Program-made: the position numbers and the translations under genes | Assembly: GCA_036498205.1 (NCBI GenBank) | Contig: DASXIC010000168.1 | Span: forward strand, 1 to 51,746 | Direction of reading: 5' to 3' | DNA length: 51,746 nt | DNA from: AV69 sp036498205 | Lineage (GTDB): Bacteria; Verrucomicrobiota; Verrucomicrobiia; Chthoniobacterales; UBA10450 | Part shown: in pieces, positions 15,045 to 23,528 of the stretch | How the letters are laid out: each line of letters begins with the position of its first letter | Numbering within the stretch: the stretch's first letter is position 1 | The notes under the pieces: generated by a model | Databases searched by the model: none | Told to the model about the DNA's origin: nothing | Seen by the model: only the letters and a program-made list of their open reading frames with translations

Positions 15045-16256
15045 TTATTGCGCACATTCCTCAAGCGCATCCGGCTCCCCGCGTAAGGTCGCAATCGCTT
15101 CCCCGGCGAAATGCAAAGAACCGGTGATGAGAATTCGCTGCGGTAATTTGGTCGCGGCAGAAATTGCTGCGCTGGTAGATGCGAACGTCTCGAACTCCAG
15201 ATTGTGTTCTTTGATTAAAGCAGCGAGTTTGGCCGGCGATGCCGCCCGCTCGCTTCGAATCTTTGGCAGGAGAAAACGCGAAACGATTCGCGCGAGAGCA
15301 TCAATCATCGCTTTGGCATTTTTATCCTGAAGAACCGCGAGAATGATTGTTGCGCGTTCACTGCCGAATTCATCCAACCACGTTTGCACAAGCGCCGAGG
15401 CTCCGGAGGGATTGTGGGCGCCATCAATCACAACTCGCTCGTCCCAAATCTGAAAACGCGCCGGCCATTCGACACTCCACAGTCCTTGTGCAATCGCCTG
15501 GTCCGTAACCCGAATGGAGGCGGCGCGCAATGCTTCGATCGCAACTGATACGTTTAGCTTTTGATGTGGCCCGCGAAGGGCGACAGGAGTTTTCGTCCAA
15601 GGTGCGCTGACGATGTGCAAAGGCGCGTCGCAGTCTATCGCCCTTTTCCGAAGGAGCGCGTCCACGGTCGGGCGCTGCGGGGCAGAGATGACAGGCACAC
15701 CAGGCTTGATTATTCCCGCTTTCTCGGTCGCGATTTCAGCCAATGAATGGCCGAGCCATTTCTCGTGATCGAAATCGATCGGGGTAATGACAGAGACCGA
15801 TGGCTGAACCACGTTGGTCGCATCGAGGCGTCCGCCCATTCCAGTTTCGAGCACAACGATTTCGCATCGCGTTTGCTCGAAATAGTGCAAGGCCAGCGCA
15901 GTCGTGATCTCGAAAAACGTCGGGTGCGTTTCCCAATCATTTACCAGGCGGCGAATCTGACTGAGCCCGGCGGCAACGTCGCTTTCTGCAATGGTTTTGC
16001 CATCCACGCGAATGCGTTCGCGAAAGCTAATCAAATGAGGGGAGATAAAGAGGCCAGTGCGATAGCCAGCCGCGCGACAAATCGCGTCCGCTATGGCGCA
16101 GACGCTCCCTTTCCCGTTGGTGCCAGCGACATGAATGAGACGTTGAGGAGATCCAACATGGAGCGCGCGCAACAAGCGCTGAATGCTCTCGAGACCAAGC
16201 TTGATTCCGTGCAGTTGGGTGGCGTAGAGCCACGTCAGTGCCTCCCGATAATTCAC
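15045..16256 (-). CDS. folC: Bifunctional dihydrofolate/folylpolyglutamate synthase
   Basis: 403 residues. Adds glutamate to dihydropteroate and to folates, using ATP. The Mur-ligase-type P-loop HVAGTNGKGSVCAI is at residues 42-55, followed by the folate loop (GLFISPHLISFRERIRVDG), ETGMGGRLDATNVV and the DFDHEKWLG metal-site region, and the C-terminal domain motif VIDGAHNPSGASAL. The start is GTG inside a 4-bp overlap with the accD stop, an arrangement (accD-folC) common in bacteria. Length is slightly short of E. coli FolC (about 420). Confidence 0.96.
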   Translation of the reverse strand: MNYREALTWLYATQLHGIKLGLESIQRLLRALHVGSPQRLIHVAGTNGKGSVCAIADAICRAAGYRTGLFISPHLISFRERIRVDGKTIAESDVAAGLSQIRRLVNDWETHPTFFEITTALALHYFEQTRCEIVVLETGMGGRLDATNVVQPSVSVITPIDFDHEKWLGHSLAEIATEKAGIIKPGVPVISAPQRPTVDALLRKRAIDCDAPLHIVSAPWTKTPVALRGPHQKLNVSVAIEALRAASIRVTDQAIAQGLWSVEWPARFQIWDERVVIDGAHNPSGASALVQTWLDEFGSERATIILAVLQDKNAKAMIDALARIVSRFLLPKIRSERAASPAKLAALIKEHNLEFETFASTSAAISAATKLPQRILITGSLHFAGEAIATLRGEPDALEECAQ

Positions 16257-17098
16257 ACCGAGGGCGCGAAGAATCGGAGCAATTCCCCAATCTGGGGACG
16301 CAACCGCCGGCGATGCACAATTTGATCGATAAGGCCGTGGTCTCTCAAGAATTCCGCAGTCTGAAAGTTCCTGGGTAAATCCTGATGCGTGGTTTCCTTG
16401 ATCACGCGTGGGCCGGCAAAGCCGATCATGCTTCTTGGCTCCGCTAAAATAATATCGCCCAAGGAAGCGTAGCTCGCCATCACGCCAGCGGTGGTGGGAT
16501 TCGTTATTACCGAAATATACGGCAGCCTGGCGTCGGCGTGGCGCGCAAGCGCCCCGCTGGTCTTGGCCATTTGCATTAAACTAAGCATGCCTTCGTACAT
16601 TCGGGCGCCCCCGGAAGCCGAAATGATAATCATGGCAATGCGCTCCCTGGTCGCGAACTCAATTACTCGAGTAATGCGTTCACCCACGACAGAACCCATC
16701 GTTCCTCCGAGAAAATTAAAATCCATCACGGCGATTCCGACGCGGATTCCTTCCAGCATACCGTGACCACTAATGACAGCGTCGATCAAACCCGTGCTTT
16801 GCTCATATTTGGTTAGGCGATCCTTATAAGTCGCCATTCCTTGAAAGCGTAACGTATCGATCGACTCCAGATTGGCGTCCATCTCGACAAAGGTTCCGGC
16901 GTCAAGCAATTGCTCGATCCGTTCCTTGGCCGACTGAGCGAAATGATAATCGCATCGGGGACAGACCCGTTGATTTTCCGTCAGCTCAATTTCGTGGACG
17001 ACATCGTCGCAGCCGGGGCATTTCTGAAAAAGGCCCTGCGGAATGTCGCGTTTCTTACGACTTCCCATTTTTAGCGCCGGTCTTTTGAAAATCGCCAT
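16253..17098 (-). CDS. accD: Acetyl-CoA carboxylase carboxyltransferase subunit beta
   Basis: 281 residues from ATG 17098. It transfers the carboxyl group from biotin to acetyl-CoA with AccA, the first step of fatty acid synthesis. The N-terminal C-x2-C...C-x2-C zinc ribbon is present (FQKCPGCDDVVH and RVCPRCDYHF). The crotonase-like body shows FNFLGGTMGSVVGERITR and IISASGGARMYEGMLSLMQMAK. ATG 17098 gives the usual MAIFKRP start; the longer frame to 17170 only overlaps comF. The comF stop ends 1 bp upstream and the folC start overlaps its stop, so comF-accD-folC form one operon. accA is not in the window; accB and accC are 14 kb away. Confidence 0.96.
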   Translation of the reverse strand: MAIFKRPALKMGSRKKRDIPQGLFQKCPGCDDVVHEIELTENQRVCPRCDYHFAQSAKERIEQLLDAGTFVEMDANLESIDTLRFQGMATYKDRLTKYEQSTGLIDAVISGHGMLEGIRVGIAVMDFNFLGGTMGSVVGERITRVIEFATRERIAMIIISASGGARMYEGMLSLMQMAKTSGALARHADARLPYISVITNPTTAGVMASYASLGDIILAEPRSMIGFAGPRVIKETTHQDLPRNFQTAEFLRDHGLIDQIVHRRRLRPQIGELLRFFAPSV

Positions 17099-17099
17099 T

Positions 17100-17843
17100 T
17101 TATGCCCGCGCAACAGTGACCGCGTGAACGGAACGGGCGCCTGCTTCACGCAGAACTCGCGCACATTCATTTAGGGTTGAGCCGGTAGTGAGAATATCGT
17201 CGACAAGGAGCACCTGCAAGTCTCGCACGCTCACCTTTTTTCGTAAACGAAAGGCATCGCGCAAATTTTCCATTCGTTCGGTGCGATCAAACGCAGTCTG
17301 CGTCCTCGTATAACGAACGCGTTGTAATGCAGCAGACAGCGGCGCATCAATTTCCTCACTTAAAATCCTGGCCAGAAAATGAGCTTGGTTGAACCCGCGC
17401 TCGCGCAGTCGCGCCGAATGCAGGGGGACCGGAATGATCAGATCGAACTTCCGGCCCTGTAGTCGAGGATCGTGCATCGCTTCGAGTAGCCATCGACCTA
17501 TTGGATGACGAAGGTGAAGTTGTCGGTTGTATTTGAATTGCAGAATCAGAACTCGAACGATGCCCCGGCTGCGGTAGGCGGCCACCGCAGCTTCAAACCA
17601 CACTTTTCGGTGGCCGCAATTCGCGCAGGTGAATTCAGTGTCCATCGCACCGGCAAACGGCTCGGAGCACTTTGCGCAAAACGGCGGAACAATTCGTTGC
17701 GCCTTTCCTTCACACGACCGGCAGAGATATTCGGTCCTTGCGATCGCCGCGCTGCAAATCGCGCAGACCGGCGGATAGAAAAGCGATGCGATTGCTCGAA
17801 GTGGTTCAAGCGTTTTCACGATACGCATATCGAAGCCAAACAA
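17100..17843 (-). CDS. comF: ComF-family amidophosphoribosyltransferase-like protein
   Basis: 247 residues. The N-terminus has paired CxxC zinc knuckles (PPVCAICSAAI, YLCRSCEGKA, PFCAKCSEPF, TCANCGHRK) and the C-terminal half is a type I phosphoribosyltransferase fold with the PRPP loop VLLVDDILTTGSTLNEC. ComF proteins support DNA uptake and recombination in competent bacteria; the biochemical substrate is not settled. It overlaps the end of the upstream CPBP protease gene by about 38 bp if ATG 17843 is used; ATG 17828 (MRIVKTL) is an alternative with a smaller overlap. Confidence 0.88.
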   Translation of the reverse strand: MFGFDMRIVKTLEPLRAIASLFYPPVCAICSAAIARTEYLCRSCEGKAQRIVPPFCAKCSEPFAGAMDTEFTCANCGHRKVWFEAAVAAYRSRGIVRVLILQFKYNRQLHLRHPIGRWLLEAMHDPRLQGRKFDLIIPVPLHSARLRERGFNQAHFLARILSEEIDAPLSAALQRVRYTRTQTAFDRTERMENLRDAFRLRKKVSVRDLQVLLVDDILTTGSTLNECARVLREAGARSVHAVTVARA

Positions 17844-18687
17844 GCATCAGCGCCCAGGTGCAGAATGCGAGCAGAAGCGGAATCAACCCGATCAGCAATG
17901 TTGGCCCGAGCCAGGGGAGAATCTCGGTCTGCCGCTTCGTCATTTTCCCGAATACGCCGGCGACGAGAATCCAGCCACCGTGCAGCCCGATTGGGAGCGA
18001 GAGCGACCGCGTCCGCAGCCGAGCATCGGCCAGAATCCATCCGATGAGAAGGAGCGTTATGAATGCCGCCAGGACCATGATCGGATCGCTGAACTGCACG
18101 AACGAGCGAGCTACTGATTTAAAACCCGAGTACCAGGTCACGACACTGTTCGTTCGCTCGGGCGCCTTGAGGAAATGAACAAGGGCAAAAAACCCGGAAG
18201 TGATAAACATCGCTGCTACGGGACGCATACCGCGCAAAAGAATTCCGAGAATCAGTCCTCTGAAAAGGCTCTCTTCAATTAACGGAACTACCGCTGCGGC
18301 CGCCGTAATCCCCCACAGCGATGTCCAGGGAATGGCTGTCTTCAAAAGAAATATTTTTCCACTGACCAAGATGACCGCGGCACATCCCAGCGGCATACCA
18401 GCCAGGAGCAAACCGACGACGACATCCCGGAATGAATGTGGATTTCTTTCCAGCTCCAAATCTCGGAACGACCGAAGGCGCAACGAATGTAAGAGCGGCC
18501 AGAGAAATATGAGCGCACTGATAAGGAGGGCGCGATGGAAGAAACTTTCGAAGCCGAATCGAGCGAGAAACGGCAAAAGGCCATGGGACGCAGCGACCCG
18601 CGCAATCCAGTAGAGGATTGGTGCGAGAATTACCCCGCCCAACACGACCGCGAGGAAATAGACGATCAGTTTGGCGGCGTCTTTCAA
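17806..18687 (-). CDS. CPBP-family intramembrane metalloprotease
   Basis: 293 residues with about seven or eight hydrophobic helices. The Abi/CAAX-type motifs are in order: EESLFRG (EExxxR) near residue 138, FFALVHFL (FxxxH) near 165, and a C-terminal histidine in LPIGLHGGW near 235. These glutamates and histidines coordinate the metal in type II CAAX-like proteases (Rce1 family). The physiological substrate is unknown; bacterial members are linked to membrane-protein processing or immunity to peptides. It is the first gene of the comF-accD-folC cluster. Confidence 0.85.
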   Translation of the reverse strand: MKDAAKLIVYFLAVVLGGVILAPILYWIARVAASHGLLPFLARFGFESFFHRALLISALIFLWPLLHSLRLRSFRDLELERNPHSFRDVVVGLLLAGMPLGCAAVILVSGKIFLLKTAIPWTSLWGITAAAAVVPLIEESLFRGLILGILLRGMRPVAAMFITSGFFALVHFLKAPERTNSVVTWYSGFKSVARSFVQFSDPIMVLAAFITLLLIGWILADARLRTRSLSLPIGLHGGWILVAGVFGKMTKRQTEILPWLGPTLLIGLIPLLLAFCTWALMLVWLRYAYRENA

Positions 18688-18713
18688 GGAGGCTAATCTA
18701 AGAGCGCGAAAAT

Positions 18714-18968
18714 ATGCCGCGTCAACATGTATGGACTGAGCGGGACGATCATGGCGTGAAGCGAGAGATTCGAGCGACTCGCTTCGGCGGCGTCTGGAGA
18801 TTGCAATCGAAAAGAGCCGATGATGAAACCTGGACTTATCACGAACGGCCGCTTGTTAGCGACTTGCTCGCGCTGAAGGATATCCTTGACCGAAAATATC
18901 GCCGACGCCGCGCGACTGTTGATGATGTTGCATCGCTCGAGCGCCTCCTCTCCGAATATGATAAATGA
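18714..18968 (+). CDS. Small conserved-looking charged protein, unknown
   Basis: 84 residues (MPRQHVWTERDDHG...). Predicted beta-hairpins at the N-terminus (REIRATRFGGVWRLQSKRAD) then two charged helices ending LERLLSEYDK. I do not recognise a family. It is soluble, without signal peptide or cysteines. Its last 11 bp overlap the chosen start of bioA, and it is divergent from the CPBP gene across 26 bp, so it is likely the first gene of the bioA-tlyA-nadK operon. The tight overlap supports it being a real gene. Confidence 0.6.
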   Translation: MPRQHVWTERDDHGVKREIRATRFGGVWRLQSKRADDETWTYHERPLVSDLLALKDILDRKYRRRRATVDDVASLERLLSEYDK

Positions 18969-20247
18969 TCGCCAAGCAGTTGATCTGGTGGCGGCTGACA
19001 AACAGTTCGTCTGGCACCCCTTCACGAATATGGCGGAGTGGTGCCGCCCAGAGCACGATCCGATTGTAATCGTGGAAGGTCACGGCGCCATGCTGCGTGA
19101 CAGCCGCGGTCGTGAATACATCGATGGCAACTCGTCGATCTGGACAAATATTCACGGTCATAATCATCCCCGGATAAATCGGGCCATTCGAGAGCAACTG
19201 GAGCACATCGCGCATTGCTCTTTTCTCGGCGCAACCCATCCTACGGCAATTGAACTGGCACGCGAAATCGTGGCGTTGTTTCCAAGCCAGACGCTGAGCC
19301 GCGTTTTTTATTCTGATGATGGATCGACTGCCATCGAAGCGGCCCTGCGCATGGCGGCGCAATTTTTCCGTTTACGTGGACAAAGGGAGCGAAACACATT
19401 CGTGTCGTTTCGTCATGCCTACCACGGCGACACTGCCGGCGCGGCTGCGCTGGGTGCGGCAATAATGTTCGGCCCTAACGGAGAACGATGGCGCTTCCCA
19501 GTCCAAATAGTCGACTCTGTTGAAGCGTTGGAAAAACTTTCTCGCGGCGGCCGGAGTGCGATCGCTGCTGTAATTATCGAGCCAGTAATCCAGGGCGCAG
19601 CCGGAATGCGAGTCTGGCCGGCCGGAACCTTGGCAGCGTTACGCGACTGGTGTGACGAGGCCGGTGCCCTTTTGATCGCGGACGAGGTCATGACGGGTTT
19701 CGGACGCACGGGAAAAATGTTTGCCGTAGAGCACGAAAATGCGATTCCGGACATAATGGCATTAGGAAAAGGGTTAAGTGGCGGATACCTGCCACTTGCT
19801 CTCACGCTGACAACCGAAGAAATTTTTTCCCAATTCGACGGCTCTGTCACGTCTGGTCACGCGCTCGCGTATGGTCACAGCTATACCGCCAATCCACTTG
19901 GGTGCGCCGCGGCGCGGGCCAGTCTCGAGATTTTTCGCGAGGAAAATGTGCTCGAACAATTGGCGCCGAAAATCGGAAGAATGAATCAATTGCTTCAACT
20001 GTTGAACGAGCTCCCGGCCGTGATTGAGGTTCGCCAATGTGGATTTATTACCGGTATCGAAATGGCTGATGAATTGACTGCGGCAAAGATTTGTCGTCGT
20101 GTTCGCGTCGGAGGTTTGCTGACGCGAAATATTCGCAACGTCGTCGTCTTAATGCCGCCACTTTGCACAACGGTAGATCAGCTGGATCGGGCTGCCTCCG
20201 CCTTAAGGAGCGCAATCATGGCCGATCATGAGCCGGCATGGGTATGA
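18958..20247 (+). CDS. bioA: Adenosylmethionine--8-amino-7-oxononanoate aminotransferase
   Basis: About 429 residues from ATG 18958 (MINDRQAVDLVAADKQFVWHP). It moves the amino group of SAM to KAPA to form DAPA in biotin synthesis. Class III PLP aminotransferase features are visible: FYSDDGSTAIEAALRMA, HAYHGDTAGAAALG, LLIADEVMTGFGRTGKMFA with the PLP-binding Asp, and the Schiff-base lysine in ALGKGLSGG. The BioA-specific N-terminal block (VWHPFTNM) and SSIWTNIHGHNHP are present. No other bio genes (bioB, D, F) are nearby, so the pathway is dispersed. Its end overlaps the start of tlyA by 10 bp. Confidence 0.94.
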   Translation: MINDRQAVDLVAADKQFVWHPFTNMAEWCRPEHDPIVIVEGHGAMLRDSRGREYIDGNSSIWTNIHGHNHPRINRAIREQLEHIAHCSFLGATHPTAIELAREIVALFPSQTLSRVFYSDDGSTAIEAALRMAAQFFRLRGQRERNTFVSFRHAYHGDTAGAAALGAAIMFGPNGERWRFPVQIVDSVEALEKLSRGGRSAIAAVIIEPVIQGAAGMRVWPAGTLAALRDWCDEAGALLIADEVMTGFGRTGKMFAVEHENAIPDIMALGKGLSGGYLPLALTLTTEEIFSQFDGSVTSGHALAYGHSYTANPLGCAAARASLEIFREENVLEQLAPKIGRMNQLLQLLNELPAVIEVRQCGFITGIEMADELTAAKICRRVRVGGLLTRNIRNVVVLMPPLCTTVDQLDRAASALRSAIMADHEPAWV

Positions 20248-20981
20248 AGAGGGCACGACTCGACAAGGTCCTGGTCGACCGCGCTATTTATCCAACGCGC
20301 GAGCGAGCGCAGCGCGCAGTGATGGCGGGAGAAGTCAAAATTGGCCAGCAAATCGCGAGCAAACCTTCATTGCTGGTCGATCCCGGCATATCGATCGCAA
20401 CTGCGGATCCGCCGCGTTTCGTCGGCCGCGGCGGATTAAAGCTGGAAGGTGCTCTCGATTTCTTCGGGATTCAGGTGCGCGAGAAAGTTGCGGTCGACAT
20501 CGGAGCCTCGACAGGCGGCTTCACCGATTGCCTGCTCCAAAGGGGTGCGTCCAAAGTTTACGCGATCGATGTCGGCCACGGGCAACTGGCCTGGAAAATT
20601 CGCACCAACCCGCGTGTCACCGTTTTTGAAAAAACGAACGCCCGTAACCTGTCATCGTCGCTGATTAACGAACCGGTTGATCTTTGCGTCATCGATGTGT
20701 CTTTCATCTCATTGACTTTGATCTTGTCGAATGCGTTTCAATTGATAACTCCGAATGGAATCGTGCTGGCCCTAATCAAACCACAATTCGAACTCAGCCG
20801 CAGTGACGTCGGTCGGGGGGGAATTGTCCGTGAACCAGCCTTGCATCACAAGGCGCAGGAAAAGATCGTTGGGTTTATCGAAAGGCTCGGCCAGCACGTC
20901 GTCGGCATCACTCCGTCCCCCATAACCGGAGCCGACGGCAATCAGGAATTCTTCGTATGCGCGGAAAAACAATCGCACTGA
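20238..20981 (+). CDS. tlyA: TlyA-family rRNA 2'-O-methyltransferase (hemolysin A family)
   Basis: 247 residues. An N-terminal S4 RNA-binding domain (RLDKVLVDRAIYPTRERAQRAVMAGEVKI) is followed by an FtsJ-like Rossmann methyltransferase: the SAM motif VDIGASTGGFTDCLLQRGA, VYAIDVGHGQL, the K-D-K-E type residues in FVGRGGLKLEGAL, CVIDVSFIS and LIKPQFE. In mycobacteria TlyA methylates 16S and 23S rRNA and sets capreomycin sensitivity. It overlaps bioA at the 5' end and nadK by 25 bp at the 3' end. The tlyA-nadK pairing is a common bacterial order. Confidence 0.94.
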   Translation: MGMKRARLDKVLVDRAIYPTRERAQRAVMAGEVKIGQQIASKPSLLVDPGISIATADPPRFVGRGGLKLEGALDFFGIQVREKVAVDIGASTGGFTDCLLQRGASKVYAIDVGHGQLAWKIRTNPRVTVFEKTNARNLSSSLINEPVDLCVIDVSFISLTLILSNAFQLITPNGIVLALIKPQFELSRSDVGRGGIVREPALHHKAQEKIVGFIERLGQHVVGITPSPITGADGNQEFFVCAEKQSH

Positions 20982-21823
20982 TTGCGCACCCTGGGAAAAG
21001 TGGCGTGGCCGAGCTGTCCCGGGCTGTAATCAAGGAGTTCGAGCGGCACTCGGTCGAAGTCGTTTTGGAAACCGGCACGGCGGAGCTGGCAGGGCGAAGC
21101 GCAGCGGGTTCGCTCGAGGAGATTGTCCGGCGCGCCGACCTGATCGTGGTACTCGGGGGTGACGGAACAATTCTGCATGTCGTCGCACAGGCGGGCGAGA
21201 AGCTAAAGCCAATTTTTGGAATCAATGTCGGCTCGCTGGGTTTCCTCACCTGCGCGAACTCGTCCGCCTACAGGGAAGCAGTCGATGCCATCGCGAATGG
21301 ACGAATTTTTTATAGCGATCGGGCATTACTTCGCGTGGATTTACGGGCGGGTAAGAAAGTAATCTCGACGAGCAGGGCACTGAACGATGCTGTAATTAGC
21401 CGTGGCGATGTCTCTCGCCTGATTCGCCTGCAGGCAAAAGTGAACGGTTCGCCGTTGACGGAATACAATGCTGATGGCTTAATCGTCGCCACTCCTACCG
21501 GATCCACCGCGTATTCGCTATCGGCCGGAGGACCTATTCTCGAACCAGAATCGGGCGTTTTCGTTATAACCCCGATCTGTCCGCATGTGCTAACCAATCG
21601 CTCGGTCATTGTAAGCGATGCGGCGACCATTGAAGTTAAACCTGGCACTGCGGAGTATCCGGCATTCCTTAGCGTCGACGGTCGGGCGCCTGAGCGATTG
21701 TCAGCCGATGGGGCGGTAGTGATTACTCGTGCGACGGAGGCCTTGCGGCTGGGATTCTTACCCGACGTTTCATTTTTTAGTGTGCTGCGACAGAAATTAA
21801 AATGGACGGGGAGCAACGTTTAA
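20957..21823 (+). CDS. nadK: NAD kinase
   Basis: 288 residues. Phosphorylates NAD to NADP with ATP or polyphosphate. The catalytic GGDGT motif is present (LIVVLGGDGTILHV, near residue 75), along with FGINVGSLGFLT, the NAD-binding YNADGLIVATPTGSTAYSLSAGGPI, and the C-terminal PHVLTNRSVIV block. Length is normal. It overlaps tlyA by 25 bp and converges with the DegP-like protease gene; an inverted repeat spans the 39-bp gap. Confidence 0.96.
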   Translation: MRGKTIALIAHPGKSGVAELSRAVIKEFERHSVEVVLETGTAELAGRSAAGSLEEIVRRADLIVVLGGDGTILHVVAQAGEKLKPIFGINVGSLGFLTCANSSAYREAVDAIANGRIFYSDRALLRVDLRAGKKVISTSRALNDAVISRGDVSRLIRLQAKVNGSPLTEYNADGLIVATPTGSTAYSLSAGGPILEPESGVFVITPICPHVLTNRSVIVSDAATIEVKPGTAEYPAFLSVDGRAPERLSADGAVVITRATEALRLGFLPDVSFFSVLRQKLKWTGSNV

Positions 21824-21827
21824 TTCG

Positions 21828-21874
21828 GGACATCCGGCAGCCGTTGCCAGGCGCTCGATAAACTACGGATGTCC
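21828..21874. repeat. Inverted repeat in the convergent nadK / protease gap
   Basis: GGACATCCG (21828-21836) and CGGATGTCC (21866-21874) are exact reverse complements separated by 29 nt. It spans the gap and the last codons of the protease gene. It could act as a weak bidirectional transcription barrier; there is no T-tract. Confidence 0.4.
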
Positions 21875-23506
21875 TTGCGCGGTCCAAACCGCCAGCACGT
21901 CCGGTGAGCCCTGGGTCCGAACACCATTATCGGTCAAAATGGCTTCGGTGGCAGCGATCGTTTCTTTTCTCGGAAGGACCAGTGTTTCACTGCCGCGACC
22001 AACAAACTCGATGGTTATGAACTCATCTTTGGTGTCGCGCAGCAGCTCCGTCAATTGCTTGAGGTTCTTGACCGGCTGCTTATTCACCGTCTTTACCGCT
22101 TTCAATCCCGGGTTGCCATAGCCTTTGGCCAGTTTGTGAGGGAAGAAAGGAGACGAGACATATACCACCCGCTCTCCCGGGAAAGCTGGTTGATCGCCAT
22201 AGCGCGTGATCAGGGGGCTACCCAGATAGGCCAGCGTAGCGATCCATTCTGCTCCCTTCGGGATTTTGGTTAATCCCGTAACAAGTTGGGAGGTCGCTTC
22301 CGAAAAGACCAATGGCCCAAAAACGAAGTAGGATGGATAACTCCCTTTCCAATCCGGAATCACAAGTGGATAATCGGGCGAAACGGGAACCTCGACCCGC
22401 GTTTCCTTATTCGCGCGAACAATGGTTAATGGCAGCTTTCCCTGTCGGGCAGCGCGTTGCACCAGGTAAAGAAACCGGACACGCAGGTTGTTTCCTATTG
22501 TAACCATTCCCTCGTCATCTACTGGCGCATCACCAATCTTTGTCACTACATCCCATTCCTTTAGCGGGTAACTCGGTTCCTTTTTGAAAGGTTGCCGGAC
22601 AATCATTCCCTCCACCGACGCTTCGAGCTTTAGAAAGGACCGGAGAGCGGGATTTTCCAGAGTTTGAAATTCGTCAAAGAGAGCCGGCTTCCCGTCATAG
22701 TGACCATCGGCGAGATCGTGAAGGAACAGTTCAATCTCTTCGCACGGAATGATATAACCAATGTTTTCTGAGCCGCCGAGATGACTGAAGGCGAGTCCGA
22801 TCATTTTGTCGCCATCGACCGCGGGTCCGCCACTATTGCCGGGATTAATCGCTGCATCGATCTGTATGCGAAGTCCTGAGACAGGGAAATTGTAGGGAAC
22901 AAACTCAATCCGCGAGACAATCCCTTTGGTAATGGAAAGACTCGTTCCCCCGGTAGGGTAGCCGTATACCATGACGGCATCCTTAATGGCCGGGAGCTTT
23001 TCCGCTCGTGGCAGCGGGGCATGGGAGTCAAAGAACTTTTCCTCGTCCAGTTTCAGAATCGCGAGATCGATGCCGGGGGCGGTGGCCTCGACGGTAGCGG
23101 AGATCTTGTCGCCAGCCTGGTTGGCCTGGACCTGAACTTCACTCGCGAAGAGAACGACATGCGCGTTAGTGAGAATTCGCTTTCCTTCAATCACGACGCC
23201 GCTTCCCGTAACTTCTGTCGGCGCTTGTTTAGTCCAGGGTTTGGCTAAGTCCGGGTATCGGGCGGTAGCGAAAATCTTGACCACCGAATTCTCAACCGTG
23301 CTTGAAGGTGTTAGCTGGGGCGTGGGTGATTCAGGGGTCGCTTGCGCTACTGGCAGGGGCGTAGGCAACGGCGCAACCAGAGCACCGGGGCCGATATTGG
23401 GTGCTGGCGTAGGCGTTTCCGTCTCGGCCAAAACAAGATTAGAAGCGCTAAGAGTTCCAACGACAAGAACGATAGCGCGGGCGAACAAATGAGTGGATAA
23501 ACCCAT
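21863..23506 (-). CDS. Exported DegP/HtrA-like trypsin-type serine protease with PDZ domains
   Basis: About 547 residues from ATG 23506, which begins a signal peptide (HLFARAIVLVVGTLSASNLVLA); the longer frame runs into the M48 gene and is unlikely. A Pro/Thr-rich linker precedes the protease domain with catalytic H116 (ILTNAHVV), D147 (GIDLAIL) and S225 (NPGNSGGPAV). After residue 290 come two PDZ-like regions, the last near KAVKTVNKQPVKNLKQLTELL. The pattern (GYPTGGTSLSITKGIVSRI, then a long C-terminal half) resembles plant Deg-type proteases more than E. coli DegP. It would work in periplasmic protein quality control. It ends a two-gene block with the M48 protease 22 bp upstream. Confidence 0.88.
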   Translation of the reverse strand: MGLSTHLFARAIVLVVGTLSASNLVLAETETPTPAPNIGPGALVAPLPTPLPVAQATPESPTPQLTPSSTVENSVVKIFATARYPDLAKPWTKQAPTEVTGSGVVIEGKRILTNAHVVLFASEVQVQANQAGDKISATVEATAPGIDLAILKLDEEKFFDSHAPLPRAEKLPAIKDAVMVYGYPTGGTSLSITKGIVSRIEFVPYNFPVSGLRIQIDAAINPGNSGGPAVDGDKMIGLAFSHLGGSENIGYIIPCEEIELFLHDLADGHYDGKPALFDEFQTLENPALRSFLKLEASVEGMIVRQPFKKEPSYPLKEWDVVTKIGDAPVDDEGMVTIGNNLRVRFLYLVQRAARQGKLPLTIVRANKETRVEVPVSPDYPLVIPDWKGSYPSYFVFGPLVFSEATSQLVTGLTKIPKGAEWIATLAYLGSPLITRYGDQPAFPGERVVYVSSPFFPHKLAKGYGNPGLKAVKTVNKQPVKNLKQLTELLRDTKDEFITIEFVGRGSETLVLPRKETIAATEAILTDNGVRTQGSPDVLAVWTAQGHP

Positions 23507-23528
23507 GGTGATTGAATTTGTCTGACAG

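Noticed and set aside
14680..15057. Minus-strand frame of 125 codons at the metG end
   Set aside because: It covers the metG coding end and the inverted repeats on the opposite strand; composition is that of a shadow frame.
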